The translations under genes and the position numbers were made by a program. This document shows, in pieces, positions 1 through 9,841 of a DNA stretch of 31,949 nt (its first letter is position 1; the number at the start of each line of letters is the position of its first letter). This stretch comes from Bacteroidales bacterium UBA1204 (GTDB lineage Bacteria; Bacteroidota; Bacteroidia; Bacteroidales; F082): assembly GCA_002310075.1 (NCBI GenBank), contig DBXU01000085.1, positions 3,472 to 35,420 of the forward strand. Reading direction: 5' to 3'. The notes below the pieces were generated by a model, which was not told the origin of the DNA, ran no database searches, and worked only from the letters and a program-made list of their open reading frames with translations.

Positions 1-3000
1 CCGATTCCTCCGGGAACGTATGACCTGAAGGCGAGCTGCATTGGCATGAACCCGTTCGTGTTGCGCGGATTGGTTATCCCTGCCAATAAGATCACCTACT
101 ACAACATCAAGATGGCCAGTGGCGCAATCAACTTGAATGAGGTCACTGTCATCGACTATGAAATCCCTTTGATCTCGAAGGATAACACCACATCAGGTGC
201 ATCCATCACCGCAGAGGAAATCTCTAAGCTGCCTAACCGTTCGGCAGAAGGTGTTGCATCCAGCGTTGGTGGCGTTTTCTCACAAGACGGTGAAGTCGGT
301 TCAATCCGTGGTTCACGTGAAGGAGCTGTCTACTACATCGACGGTGTGAAGGTCATCGGTAGTGCAAGCGTACCTCAAGGTGCTATCGACCAAGTCGACG
401 TCATCTTGGGTGGTACCCCCGCCATGTATGGTGACGCCATGGGTGGTATCATCAACATGACCACCAAGGGCCCAAGCCGTACTTGGGGTGGCGGTCTTGA
501 AGTTGAGCAATCCGTTGAAGGCTACGGCCACACCCGTATCGGTGGTAGTTTGCAAGGCCCCCTTATCAAGAGCAGAAAGGACGACAAGGAAGCTCTGCTT
601 GGTTTCTTCCTTGCTGCCGACTACAACTACAACAAGTATGGTAGCCTCTCCGCAACGGGTTTCTATCATGCTACTGACGAGTGGCAGGATTACATCGAGA
701 AGAATCCTTTGCGTTTGTCAACCATGGGCTCTGGCTCCAATGTCACAGCTGCTTACACAATGGCCGACAATCTGGTTCACACAAAGCTTCTCAACAACTC
801 CTCCAACCGTAACATCAACGTGACCGGTAACATCAACGTCCGTACAGGTTCCACGACCAACTTGACTTTGGGTGGTTCTCTTTATAGAAGCTACGGTCAC
901 TATTCAGGAGGCAGAAGCAATCATTATTTCAATACCGACAAGAACTACATCGGTAAGTCAGGCACCTATCGTGGCTATGTCCGTTTCTCACAGCGTTTCC
1001 CCTCGGATCCTGAGAGCACCTCGTTAATCTCTAACGTCTACTACAGCATCCAGGCCGACTATACGCATTACAAGTATGAATCGGGCGACCCCGACTTGTG
1101 GGATAACATCTTTGCCTATAGCAATATCGGTAAGTTCAGAACGTTGAGAGCTCCTAACTACGCTTTTGGTAGCGTTGAAGGTGTGGCTGTCGACGGTGAC
1201 ACCACCAACCTGATGAACTATAACAACGTGTGGGTCCTCGATAACTATTATGATACCCTCGTTCAGTTTGAAGCTTCCGACTTCAACCCATTGCTGGCTC
1301 AATACGTCCAAAACTATTATGATCTGTATGCTCCTTATGGCGCTTATGGCTATTTCAATAACATGGACTTTATCAGATTGAACAACGGTTTGGTGAATGG
1401 TTCTACTCCGAGTGCCGCCTATGGTTTGTATGCAGTGCCTGGCACAATTCAAACTTCTTATGGTAAACAAGTCAACGACCAGATCGCATTGAACGTCAAT
1501 GGATCTATGACCATCGGAAGAGGCGACAATAGCCATGAGGTGAAGTTGGGCTTCCAATACGAGCAGCAGAACAACGCCGCCATGTCCTATTCATCTAACT
1601 ATTGGTCTTTGATGCGTGACGTGACCAACTTCCACATCAGAGAACTTGATATGGCTCATCCATATGCTACCAGTTATGATGGCTTTGTGGATACAGTGAT
1701 GTTCAACAGAATGTATGACGCTTCTACGCAATATACGTTTGACGCCAGATTGCGTCAGGCCATGGGTTTGCCTGTTAATGGTACCGAATGGATCCTCATC
1801 GACACCTATGACTTCAATGACAACACCATCCAATATTATGATGCTAACGGTAAATTGAGAACGGGTCGCGTGAATGGTGGCCTTGATCTTAGCATGTTTG
1901 CCGCCGATGAGCTTACTAGAGATGGTTCATTCTATGTGTACTATTATGGTTACACTTATGATGGCAATAGAAAATACGGTCTCACAGAACGTCCTACCTT
2001 GTCGGATTTCTTCACCGCTACTGATGACGATAATATTCTGACTCGTCCTATCGGTGCCCAACAGCCTATCTATATGGCTGGTTACATCCAAGACAAGTTC
2101 GCGTTCAAAGACCTTATCTTCAACATTGGTGTCCGTGTCGACCGTTTCGATGCTAACCAGGATGTGCTGGCCGATCCTTACATTCTGTTTGCCCACCACA
2201 CTGTTGGCGACTTGAGAAAAGGCCTCATCCATCTCGATGACAACTCACCTGTTGTTATCCCTGACAACATCGGTGATGACTACGCCATCTACGTGAACAA
2301 GATTTCCGAGATGACGGAGGTCGTTGGTTATCGTAATGGAAACACTTGGTATAACGCCCTTGGCCGTGAAATTGCTGACCCGAGCGTCCTTGACATGGGT
2401 ACGGGTGTTTCTCCTTGGATTCTTGACCAATACAAGGAAAAGGAAAATCAGAAAGTGGACATCAAGTCCTTTAAGGATTATGATCCCGCTTGGAGCATCA
2501 TGCCTCGTATCTCCTTCTCCTTCCCGATTTCTGACGAAGCCTTGTTCTTCGCTCACTATGATGTGCTGACGCAACGTCCTTCCAGCGCTTTCTACTGCAG
2601 CCCGTTGTATTATCTGCACTTCAACGATATCTCAGGTACTGTGGCTAACCCGAACTTGAAGCCAGCTCAAACCATCGACTACGAACTCGGTTTCACGCAG
2701 AAGGTGACCAACACCTCTTCGTTGACCATCACGGCCTACTATCGTGAGCTTCGTAACATGATTCAGATGTACCGTTTCAATGGTGCATTCCCCAAGGCAT
2801 ATAACTCCTACAGCAACCTCGACTTTGGTACCGTCAAAGGTTTGACCGCCGAGTATGACCTGCGTAGAACCAAGAACGCCCGTGTGCGTGCCAGCTACAC
2901 CCTGCAGTTCGCCAACAGCACCGGTGCTTCTACAAGTACTGCTAGCGCTCTTATCGCTGCAGGTGTGCCTAACCTGAGATCCACCTATCCGACCAATGCC

Positions 3001-3570
3001 GACCGTCGTCACGGCTTCAACCTCACGCTTGACTATCGTTATAGTGATGGTAAGAAGTATGATGGTCCTGTTATCAATCGTAAGAATGGTGGCGCTCCCA
3101 TCCAGCTGCTTGCTAATACTGGTTTTGCTTTGACAGTACAAGGCGGTTCTGGTACTCCTTATACCGCTTCACGTACGGTTAGCTCCCCGATTTCTGGTGG
3201 TAGCAGCTTGTTGCAAGGTACTTATAATGGTTCCAGAATTCCAGCTTCCTTCAAGTTTGACCTTCGTGTCGACAAAGACTTCAAGTTCACTGTGGGTGGC
3301 AAGAAGGAAGGCACTACTGGTCGCGATGCTTTTGTGAACGTTTACCTGCAAATTCTGAATTTGCTCAATTCCAAGAACATCACATGGGTGTATCCCGCAA
3401 CTGGTAATGCTAACGACGACGGTTATCTGTCAGCTCCTGAATGGCAACGTGAAATCCAAAGCCAGATTGACCCGATGGCATACATCCAAATGTATCAACT
3501 GTATGTCAATAATGGTGGCAACTATTCGACGCCTCGCCAAATCAGACTTGGTATGAGCATTAACTTCTAA
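1..3570 (+). CDS. TonB-dependent receptor, 5' truncated by window edge
   Basis: The open frame runs from base 1 without a stop, so the true start lies upstream and 1189 residues are visible. The first visible residues (PPGTYDLKASCIG) read as the end of a carboxypeptidase-regulatory-like beta-sandwich. A plug domain follows, with recognisable pieces SIRGSREGAVYYIDG and YGDAMGGIINMTTKGPS, and then a long aromatic-rich beta-barrel ending in RQIRLGMSINF with a terminal Phe, as usual for outer-membrane barrels. The family sits in the outer membrane and moves ligands using TonB energy; the ligand cannot be told from sequence. No SusD-like gene follows. Instead, 36 bases downstream, comes a large T9SS-type exported protein and then a PorV-family gene, which suggests a role in surface assembly rather than glycan uptake (inference). 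Confidence 0.9.
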   Translation, partial: PIPPGTYDLKASCIGMNPFVLRGLVIPANKITYYNIKMASGAINLNEVTVIDYEIPLISKDNTTSGASITAEEISKLPNRSAEGVASSVGGVFSQDGEVGSIRGSREGAVYYIDGVKVIGSASVPQGAIDQVDVILGGTPAMYGDAMGGIINMTTKGPSRTWGGGLEVEQSVEGYGHTRIGGSLQGPLIKSRKDDKEALLGFFLAADYNYNKYGSLSATGFYHATDEWQDYIEKNPLRLSTMGSGSNVTAAYTMADNLVHTKLLNNSSNRNINVTGNINVRTGSTTNLTLGGSLYRSYGHYSGGRSNHYFNTDKNYIGKSGTYRGYVRFSQRFPSDPESTSLISNVYYSIQADYTHYKYESGDPDLWDNIFAYSNIGKFRTLRAPNYAFGSVEGVAVDGDTTNLMNYNNVWVLDNYYDTLVQFEASDFNPLLAQYVQNYYDLYAPYGAYGYFNNMDFIRLNNGLVNGSTPSAAYGLYAVPGTIQTSYGKQVNDQIALNVNGSMTIGRGDNSHEVKLGFQYEQQNNAAMSYSSNYWSLMRDVTNFHIRELDMAHPYATSYDGFVDTVMFNRMYDASTQYTFDARLRQAMGLPVNGTEWILIDTYDFNDNTIQYYDANGKLRTGRVNGGLDLSMFAADELTRDGSFYVYYYGYTYDGNRKYGLTERPTLSDFFTATDDDNILTRPIGAQQPIYMAGYIQDKFAFKDLIFNIGVRVDRFDANQDVLADPYILFAHHTVGDLRKGLIHLDDNSPVVIPDNIGDDYAIYVNKISEMTEVVGYRNGNTWYNALGREIADPSVLDMGTGVSPWILDQYKEKENQKVDIKSFKDYDPAWSIMPRISFSFPISDEALFFAHYDVLTQRPSSAFYCSPLYYLHFNDISGTVANPNLKPAQTIDYELGFTQKVTNTSSLTITAYYRELRNMIQMYRFNGAFPKAYNSYSNLDFGTVKGLTAEYDLRRTKNARVRASYTLQFANSTGASTSTASALIAAGVPNLRSTYPTNADRRHGFNLTLDYRYSDGKKYDGPVINRKNGGAPIQLLANTGFALTVQGGSGTPYTASRTVSSPISGGSSLLQGTYNGSRIPASFKFDLRVDKDFKFTVGGKKEGTTGRDAFVNVYLQILNLLNSKNITWVYPATGNANDDGYLSAPEWQREIQSQIDPMAYIQMYQLYVNNGGNYSTPRQIRLGMSINF

Positions 3571-3606
3571 ATGCGAGATTAATTTAAATCGATAAATTTA
3601 AGTAAA

Positions 3607-6600
3607 ATGAAGAATATAGTTCGATTATTATTGGCAGCGCTCTTAGTAGTTAGTGCTGTTATTCCTGGAAAGGCTGAAGCCTGCAAGAATGTCGACGGTG
3701 GCAAAGGCCAACGCGCCCAGACTGCAGCCGGTTGTTCTCCGTCTTCCGCTTTCGAGTGGTTGGACATTAACAACGTGAAAACGCGTATCAATGCTGGTGG
3801 TGACATGTGGTGGGACCTTCCTTCTGGAACAGGCTCCAAATACTATATCCCCGCCAACAGTGCTACTACCTCTCTGTTCGCTGGTTCCTTATGGATTGCC
3901 GGTGTCGACGTTAACCAGCAGCTGAAATGTGCTGCCATGCGTTTCCGTCAAGTTGGTAACGACTATTGGACTGGCCCTCTGACAGTTGATGGTAAAGCAT
4001 CTATCACCGACGTAACCTGCGCCAAGTGGGACAAGATCTTCAAGATCACCCGCGCCGAGGTGGACGAGTTCCTCAGCAATTGCGATGAGAATGGTGTTCC
4101 GGATCCTAGCTATGAGATTCCTTCCATCATCAAGAATTGGCCTGCTACGCGTGCCGATGATGACCCGGAAAACATCGCTTATTATCTGGCTCCTTTCTAT
4201 GATAAGGACGGTGATGGAGAATACAATCCCTCCAATGGTGACTACCCGTATTATGATATCGACAACGAACTCTGCCATACTAAGATTCCGACCATGGAAG
4301 AGGAAGTTCACGGTACCATGCACGGCTCCATCCTTGCTGACCAAGTGCTGAAGGGCGACCAAACTCTTTGGTGGATCTTTAACGATAAAGGTGCTTCTCA
4401 CACCGAGTCCAAAGGTCAAGCCATTGGTATCGAAGTGCGTGCCCAAGCTTTTGCTTTCGCCACGAACGACGAAATCAACAACATGACATTCTACAGCTAT
4501 GAAATCATCAACCGTTCCACCTATACCTTGACGGGTACTTACTTCTCACCTTGGACCGACGTTGACCTCGGTTATGGTTGGGACGACTATGTAGGTTGCG
4601 ACGTCCAACGTGGTCTCGGTTATGGTTATAACGGTAAGGCCGTCGATGGTAGCGGTGAACCTGAAGCCTATGGTAACCAACCTCCCGCGTTGGGTATCGA
4701 CTTCTTCCAAGGCCCTTACATGGATCCTGATGGTATCGACAATCCTAAGTATAGCTTTACCTATGTTACCGTTTTTGATCCTAATATTGGTGACTCTGTG
4801 CAAATTGCTGTTGACTCCGTCCAACTTCGTGACGAGAGTATTAATGGTGTGAACTTTGGTAACGGTATCGTTGACGATGAACGTTTCGGTATGCGTCGTT
4901 TCGTGTATCACAATAACGGTCAAGGCGACAACTGCGACCCTGATGAAGCTCCAGAGTATTATAACTACTTGCGTGGTATTTGGAAGAATGGTGCCAAGAT
5001 GCGTTACGGTGGCAATGCTTATTCCGGTAGTGATGTGGTTGGCCCTGAATGCGACTTCATGTTCCCTGGCGACACCGACCCGCTGAACTGGGGTACCGGT
5101 GGTTTACAACCCAATGGTGGCTATAATGTTGACGGTAAGTATTGGACTGAAGAGCAGTGCCAAAACTCACCTGGTGACCGTCGTTTCATGCAGTCAGCAG
5201 GCCCCTTCACCCTGAAGCCGGGTGCTGTTAACTACATTACATTCGGTGTGCCGTGGGCTCGTGCTACCTCTGGTGGCGCTTGGGCCTCCGTCGAGTTGCT
5301 CCGCATTGTTGACGACAAGTGCCAAGCCTTGTTCGACAACTGCTTCAAAGTAATCGATGGTCCTAACGCTCCTGACCTGACCATCCGTGAACTCGATCAG
5401 CAACTGATCATCTATCTGTCGAATACTACACTTTCCAACAACTATAAGGAAGGTTATGTTGAACTCGACCCGGAAATTCCGGAGACCTATGTTGAGTCAG
5501 TTGAGGTTCTGTATGATTCTATCCATGCCACTTTGGACAATGGTAATGATACTACTTTCTTGGTTCCTATCAGCAATACTTCGGTCATGGCACACTATGA
5601 CAGATACTATCGCTTTGAAGGTTACAAGGTTTATCAGTTAGCCGATGCTTCTGTGGGTGCTGATGAATTGGACAATACCGACAGAGCTCGTCTCGTTTTC
5701 CAGTGTGACCTTAAGAACAATGTTGGCCGTTTGATCAACTTCGACTATGATGAAAGTCTGCAGGCTAACGTTCCGCATTTGAAAGTTGATGGCGGTGATG
5801 CAGGTATCACACGAAGCTTTGTTATCACTGAAGACAAGTTTGCACAAGGCGACAACCCGACCCTCGTCAATAACAAGTCTTACTACTTTATGGCCGTTGC
5901 TTATGCTTATAACAACTATGCTCCTTATTCACAAGAGGACGCTGCTGGCCTTGTGGGCCAAAAGAAGCCTTATCTTGAAGGTAGAAAGAATATCCAGTGC
6001 TATACTGCTATTCCGCACAAGATTGTCAATGGCACTAAGTTGAATGCTCAATATGGTGACCAACCTTCCATCACTCGTCTTGTCGGTCAAGGTAACGGTG
6101 GTTGCGACTTGGAACTCACTCAAGCTTCTATTGACGAGATTTTGAGTAAGCCTATGGCTGATTTGGAAACCAACAAGTTTGGTAGCCCCAATTATCCTAT
6201 TTGTTACCATCCCACTTTTGAAGCTGGACATGGCCCCATCACTGTGAAGGTTATCGACCCGCTGCAATTGGTGGATGCTGACTACGAATTGTATTTTGAC
6301 ACTTTGGTTCCTGTGTATACCCACAATGTGACAGGTAACAATGAAATCCGCGGTGACTCGGCCGTTCGTTTGGCTTCCCGTTGGGTCCTCAGGGATTTGG
6401 CAGGTGGTGAACCCATGTACAGCGACACTACCACACTGTTTGGTGGTGAGCAGGTGTTCCTGGATCGCGGTATCTCTGTGACCATTAACCAGCCTTACGA
6501 CATCGGTCGTATCGAAGTAGGTGAATACTTTGACGATTCTCAAAACGACGGTCCCGATCCGGAAGACTGGCATAAGTATGAAACAGTAGTCGCTCCCAAC

Positions 6601-8115
6601 AATGGTATGATTACCTCTTCCATGGAATTCCAGGATCCTACCAGCCCATGGATGGATGGTATCCGCGATAAGGATATTCCTGGCTCTGTGCTCAACTGGA
6701 TTCGTGCTGGTAACTATTCTTCAAAGGATGATCCTTCCTCCAATGACTATCAGTGCTCTGCTGCCTCGACAGAGAATGCTAACAAGCCTTGGGACCCGAA
6801 TGGCGATTACGAGAAGATTGCCAACGGCACTTGGGCTCCTTATATCCTTTGCTCTTACTCCACGCAAGGCGGTTCCAAGAATCCTGGTCCTGCATACAAT
6901 GATAACTCAAAGGATAATGGTAGATATTTCGCTTCAACCAGTAGCGTTGATATTGTGTTGACTTCCGATAAGTCGAAGTGGTCACGTTGCCCTGTTATTG
7001 AGATGTGCATGGATAAGAGACTCTCTGAGGGTGGCGCTGATAGATTCTTCCTCCGTAAGCATGCTTCTGTTGACAAGGATGGTAATTTCTTGGAGGGTGA
7101 TTTCTCTCAAATGGAAGCTAGCGACAATCCCGATGATCCTAACTTCATCGCCGCTCAAGGTATGGGTTGGTTCCCGGGTTATGCAATCGATGTTGAGACG
7201 GGTTGCCGTTTGAACATTGCTTTCGGTGAAGACTCGTATCTTGAAGACCTCAACGGTCGCGACATGATCTTTAACCCTGCCAAGTTGATGAAGACTACTG
7301 TGGCTGGCGACAATGGTGAGTATTCCCAATTGTTAGACCCTGCTGTCATCCGTAAGTATGGCTCCGACGATGAAGCCGTGTTTGGTGGTAAGCACTTCGT
7401 CTATATCTGGCGTATGGACTCTATCCAAATGATCGCCTCTGCTCCTTATAAGGATGTGAAGAACTATGCTTATGACGGTGGTAAACTGTTGTACAACACG
7501 TTGAATTACATCCAGAATGCTCCTTCGAATGCTCAGACGAACATGAATATCAACTTCTACAAACTTGCCATGTGGGTTGGTATGCCTATGGGTATTGAAG
7601 GCACAGAATGGCTGCAGGAAGGCAATGATTGCCGCATCCGTATCCGTGTTGCGAAACCTTACAATGCTGGCTATGCTCCTATGGAGTTGAAGGAAAAGAA
7701 TGATGATCTTATGATCAATAATCTGAATCCTAAGTATACGTTCAGCATTAAGGGTTTGACACCTACCATGAATGAACCTGAAAAGACTGAAAGCGACCTC
7801 AATCTGATCACTATCGTTCCTAACCCCTACTATGCTTACTCAGCATATGAAGGAAATGCACTGACCAACAGAGTCAGAATTACGAACCTGCCTGAGAAGT
7901 GCGTGGTTACGATTTACACCCTCAGTGGCACTAAGGTACGTCAGTTCAAGAAGGACAACAGCGATCCTTATATCGAATGGGATCTCACCAACTTCGCGAA
8001 TACGCCTGTGGCCAGTGGCTTCTATCTGATCCATGTCAAAGACTACACGAGCGGTGGCGAAAGAGTAATCAAGTTCTTCGGAGCTATGCGTAAAGTTGAC
8101 CTGAACACCTTCTAA
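3607..8115 (+). CDS. Giant exported protein with T9SS-type C-terminal domain
   Basis: A 1502-residue protein with an N-terminal signal peptide (MKNIVRLLLAALLVVSAVIPG). The body is rich in Asp, Gly, Asn and Tyr. It contains an acidic DKDGDGEYNPSNGD stretch from residue 199 that resembles a calcium-binding loop of the dockerin/TSP3 kind. From about residue 1404 (VPNPYYAYSAYEG) there is a beta-sandwich resembling T9SS sorting domains, with TIYTLSGTKVRQF and SGFYLIHVKD. It continues past the usual end point of such domains to finish in FFGAMRKVDLNTF. It is therefore probably exported through the T9SS and retained on the surface. It lies between a TonB receptor gene and a PorV-family gene with 36-37 base spacers, so co-transcription is likely. 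The enzymatic or adhesive function is not recognised. The start ATG is the first in the frame and gives a good signal peptide. Confidence 0.85.
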   Translation: MKNIVRLLLAALLVVSAVIPGKAEACKNVDGGKGQRAQTAAGCSPSSAFEWLDINNVKTRINAGGDMWWDLPSGTGSKYYIPANSATTSLFAGSLWIAGVDVNQQLKCAAMRFRQVGNDYWTGPLTVDGKASITDVTCAKWDKIFKITRAEVDEFLSNCDENGVPDPSYEIPSIIKNWPATRADDDPENIAYYLAPFYDKDGDGEYNPSNGDYPYYDIDNELCHTKIPTMEEEVHGTMHGSILADQVLKGDQTLWWIFNDKGASHTESKGQAIGIEVRAQAFAFATNDEINNMTFYSYEIINRSTYTLTGTYFSPWTDVDLGYGWDDYVGCDVQRGLGYGYNGKAVDGSGEPEAYGNQPPALGIDFFQGPYMDPDGIDNPKYSFTYVTVFDPNIGDSVQIAVDSVQLRDESINGVNFGNGIVDDERFGMRRFVYHNNGQGDNCDPDEAPEYYNYLRGIWKNGAKMRYGGNAYSGSDVVGPECDFMFPGDTDPLNWGTGGLQPNGGYNVDGKYWTEEQCQNSPGDRRFMQSAGPFTLKPGAVNYITFGVPWARATSGGAWASVELLRIVDDKCQALFDNCFKVIDGPNAPDLTIRELDQQLIIYLSNTTLSNNYKEGYVELDPEIPETYVESVEVLYDSIHATLDNGNDTTFLVPISNTSVMAHYDRYYRFEGYKVYQLADASVGADELDNTDRARLVFQCDLKNNVGRLINFDYDESLQANVPHLKVDGGDAGITRSFVITEDKFAQGDNPTLVNNKSYYFMAVAYAYNNYAPYSQEDAAGLVGQKKPYLEGRKNIQCYTAIPHKIVNGTKLNAQYGDQPSITRLVGQGNGGCDLELTQASIDEILSKPMADLETNKFGSPNYPICYHPTFEAGHGPITVKVIDPLQLVDADYELYFDTLVPVYTHNVTGNNEIRGDSAVRLASRWVLRDLAGGEPMYSDTTTLFGGEQVFLDRGISVTINQPYDIGRIEVGEYFDDSQNDGPDPEDWHKYETVVAPNNGMITSSMEFQDPTSPWMDGIRDKDIPGSVLNWIRAGNYSSKDDPSSNDYQCSAASTENANKPWDPNGDYEKIANGTWAPYILCSYSTQGGSKNPGPAYNDNSKDNGRYFASTSSVDIVLTSDKSKWSRCPVIEMCMDKRLSEGGADRFFLRKHASVDKDGNFLEGDFSQMEASDNPDDPNFIAAQGMGWFPGYAIDVETGCRLNIAFGEDSYLEDLNGRDMIFNPAKLMKTTVAGDNGEYSQLLDPAVIRKYGSDDEAVFGGKHFVYIWRMDSIQMIASAPYKDVKNYAYDGGKLLYNTLNYIQNAPSNAQTNMNINFYKLAMWVGMPMGIEGTEWLQEGNDCRIRIRVAKPYNAGYAPMELKEKNDDLMINNLNPKYTFSIKGLTPTMNEPEKTESDLNLITIVPNPYYAYSAYEGNALTNRVRITNLPEKCVVTIYTLSGTKVRQFKKDNSDPYIEWDLTNFANTPVASGFYLIHVKDYTSGGERVIKFFGAMRKVDLNTF

Positions 8116-8152
8116 ATTGAATGTAATTGCTAACCCTTAAAATCACATTATC

Positions 8153-9238
8153 ATGAAGAAATCATTTAGATATATAGTTTTGAGCCTCGTGTTCTTATTG
8201 GGAATGAGTGCTCCACAAGCATTTGCAGGAAATAAGGACCGTTCAGGCCAAGCAGGCGCTGCCGAATTGTTGATCAACCCTTGGGCTGCTTCCTCGGGTT
8301 GGGGCAATGCAGGCATGTCGTTTGTGCATGGCGTCGAGGCCCTTTATGGCAACGTGGCTGGTATCACGGCTTGCAATAGACTCGACTTGAACTTCACCCA
8401 CACCAGCTGGCTGGTGGGCAACGACTCCGATCTTGGCATCGCTGCTTTCGGTTTGCTGGCCCGTGTCGGTGAATCAAGCGTTTTGGGCGTGTCTATGACG
8501 AACTTCAGCCTCGGCGAGATTCCGATCACTACAACTGAGAGCCCCGATGGTGGTCTTGGTACTTACAAACCTAATTTGATGAACATCAACTTGGCTTTTG
8601 CCAAGGCTTTCTCCAACAGCATCAGTGGTGGTTTCAACTTGAAGATCATCAGCGAGTCCATTAAGGATATGGGTGCCGTTGGTGTTGCCCTTGATGCTGG
8701 TATCCAGTATGTGACTGGTCCTTTCGAGAATGTTCACTTCGGTATTACACTGAAGAACATTGGACCTACCATGAAGTTCTCGGGTGACGGTCTCTCGTTC
8801 AGAGCATTTCTCGTTCAAGGTAGCCAACAACAGTTCACTGTCGTTCAACGCGCCGATGAATTCGAACTTCCCACTCAGTTGAGCATTGCTGCTGCTTACG
8901 ACTTCATCTTGGGTGAAACTTCCAAGTTGACTGTTGCCGGCAATTTCTGCTCGAATTCATTCACCAACGACCAGGTTACCCTCGGTCTCCAATACGGTTG
9001 GAAGGACATCCTTCTGATCCGTGCCGGCTATACCTATGAAAACGGTATCTGGTCTAAAGGTGGCATTGAAGACAGCAATGATTGCATGAATATTAATAGA
9101 GGTTTAAGCGCTGGCTGCTCCATCCAAGTTCCCCTCTCGAAGGATGAAAATGGTATGAAGCTCGCTGTCGACTATTCCTACAGAGACACTTATACCTTTA
9201 AAGGTACGCACAGTGTCGGTGCAAGAATTATTTTCTAA
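8153..9238 (+). CDS. PorV/PorQ-family outer-membrane protein
   Basis: A 361-residue protein with a signal peptide (MKKSFRYIVLSLVFLLGMSA, cleavage near AFA-G). It then has the opening typical of the PorV/PorQ/UPF0164 family: AAELLINPWAASSGWGNAGM followed by VEALYGNVAGI. The rest reads as amphipathic beta strands ending in GTHSVGARIIF with a terminal Phe. PorV family members are FadL-like barrels. PorV itself collects T9SS cargo from the translocon and hands it to the surface attachment complex; other family members have different or unknown roles. Because it follows a T9SS-type cargo gene by 37 bases, it may be a dedicated partner of that cargo (inference). I do not claim it is the genome's main PorV, since porU is not in the window. 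Confidence 0.85.
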   Translation: MKKSFRYIVLSLVFLLGMSAPQAFAGNKDRSGQAGAAELLINPWAASSGWGNAGMSFVHGVEALYGNVAGITACNRLDLNFTHTSWLVGNDSDLGIAAFGLLARVGESSVLGVSMTNFSLGEIPITTTESPDGGLGTYKPNLMNINLAFAKAFSNSISGGFNLKIISESIKDMGAVGVALDAGIQYVTGPFENVHFGITLKNIGPTMKFSGDGLSFRAFLVQGSQQQFTVVQRADEFELPTQLSIAAAYDFILGETSKLTVAGNFCSNSFTNDQVTLGLQYGWKDILLIRAGYTYENGIWSKGGIEDSNDCMNINRGLSAGCSIQVPLSKDENGMKLAVDYSYRDTYTFKGTHSVGARIIF

Positions 9239-9266
9239 TACTGGTCGCTGTATTGAAATAATTTAG

Positions 9267-9274
9267 TATTTTTG
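9267..9274 (+). promoter_or_regulatory. Predicted -7 element of the greA promoter
   Basis: TATTTTTG followed by C matches the Bacteroidota consensus TAnnTTTG. No good TTG is found 19-21 bases upstream, so the -33 part is weak. Transcription would start near 9281, upstream of the terminator hairpin at 9293-9316. Confidence 0.5.
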
Positions 9275-9292
9275 CAGTCGCAAACCAAAAGA

Positions 9293-9323
9293 AGACCCTT
9301 ATTTCGGTAAGGGTCTCTTTTTT
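9293..9323 (+). terminator. Intrinsic terminator in the greA leader
   Basis: A perfect 9-bp stem, AGACCCTTA (9293-9301) with TAAGGGTCT (9308-9316), has loop TTTCGG and is followed by C and six T (9318-9323). It ends the PorV operon. Because a -7 element lies just upstream, it can also act as an attenuator in front of greA. Confidence 0.85.
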
Positions 9324-9356
9324 GCAATTTGTTTTGAAATAATTAAAGTTCTTACT

Positions 9357-9830
9357 ATGTCAGAAATCAAATACTTTACCCCTGAAGGGTTGCAGAAACT
9401 CAAAGACGAACTGGACGACCTGATACTTCGTGAGCGTCCTCGCATTGTTCAAGCCATTCAAGAAGCCCGCGATAAAGGCGATTTGTCGGAGAATGCAGAA
9501 TATGATGCTGCTAAAGAAGCCCAAGGCTTGCTTGAGGCTAAAATCGCAGAGCTCCAGGATCTCATCTTCAATGCTCGCATTCTTGATGAATCCAAAATGG
9601 ACAACTCTAAGGTGTTGCTATACTCGACTGTGAAGATTAAAAATGTTAAGTCGGGTATGATGATGTCTTATGCCATCGTCCCCGAGAAGGAAGCTAACTT
9701 CAAGGAAGGTAAACTCTCCATCAACTCACCCATTGGCCAAGGTTTGCTTGGCAAGCAAGTGGGTGACATTGCGGAGATTCAGGTGCCTGCTGGTAAAGTT
9801 CAGTTTGAAATAATCGAAATCACCCGTTAA
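9357..9830 (+). CDS. greA: Transcription elongation factor GreA
   Basis: A 157-residue protein, the standard GreA length. The N-terminal coiled coil (about residues 1-75) carries the tip sequence GDLSENAEYDAAKE, with Asp42 and Glu45 in the places of the acidic pair that enters the RNA polymerase secondary channel and stimulates cleavage of backtracked RNA. The C-terminal FKBP-like domain contains SPIGQGLLGKQVGD, the family signature. The cytoplasmic role is rescue of stalled polymerase. Its leader contains a -7 promoter element followed by an intrinsic terminator, so read-through probably controls expression. A HIT-family gene follows after 11 bases, which suggests co-transcription. Confidence 0.97.
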   Translation: MSEIKYFTPEGLQKLKDELDDLILRERPRIVQAIQEARDKGDLSENAEYDAAKEAQGLLEAKIAELQDLIFNARILDESKMDNSKVLLYSTVKIKNVKSGMMMSYAIVPEKEANFKEGKLSINSPIGQGLLGKQVGDIAEIQVPAGKVQFEIIEITR

Positions 9831-9841
9831 TCCCTTTCGTT

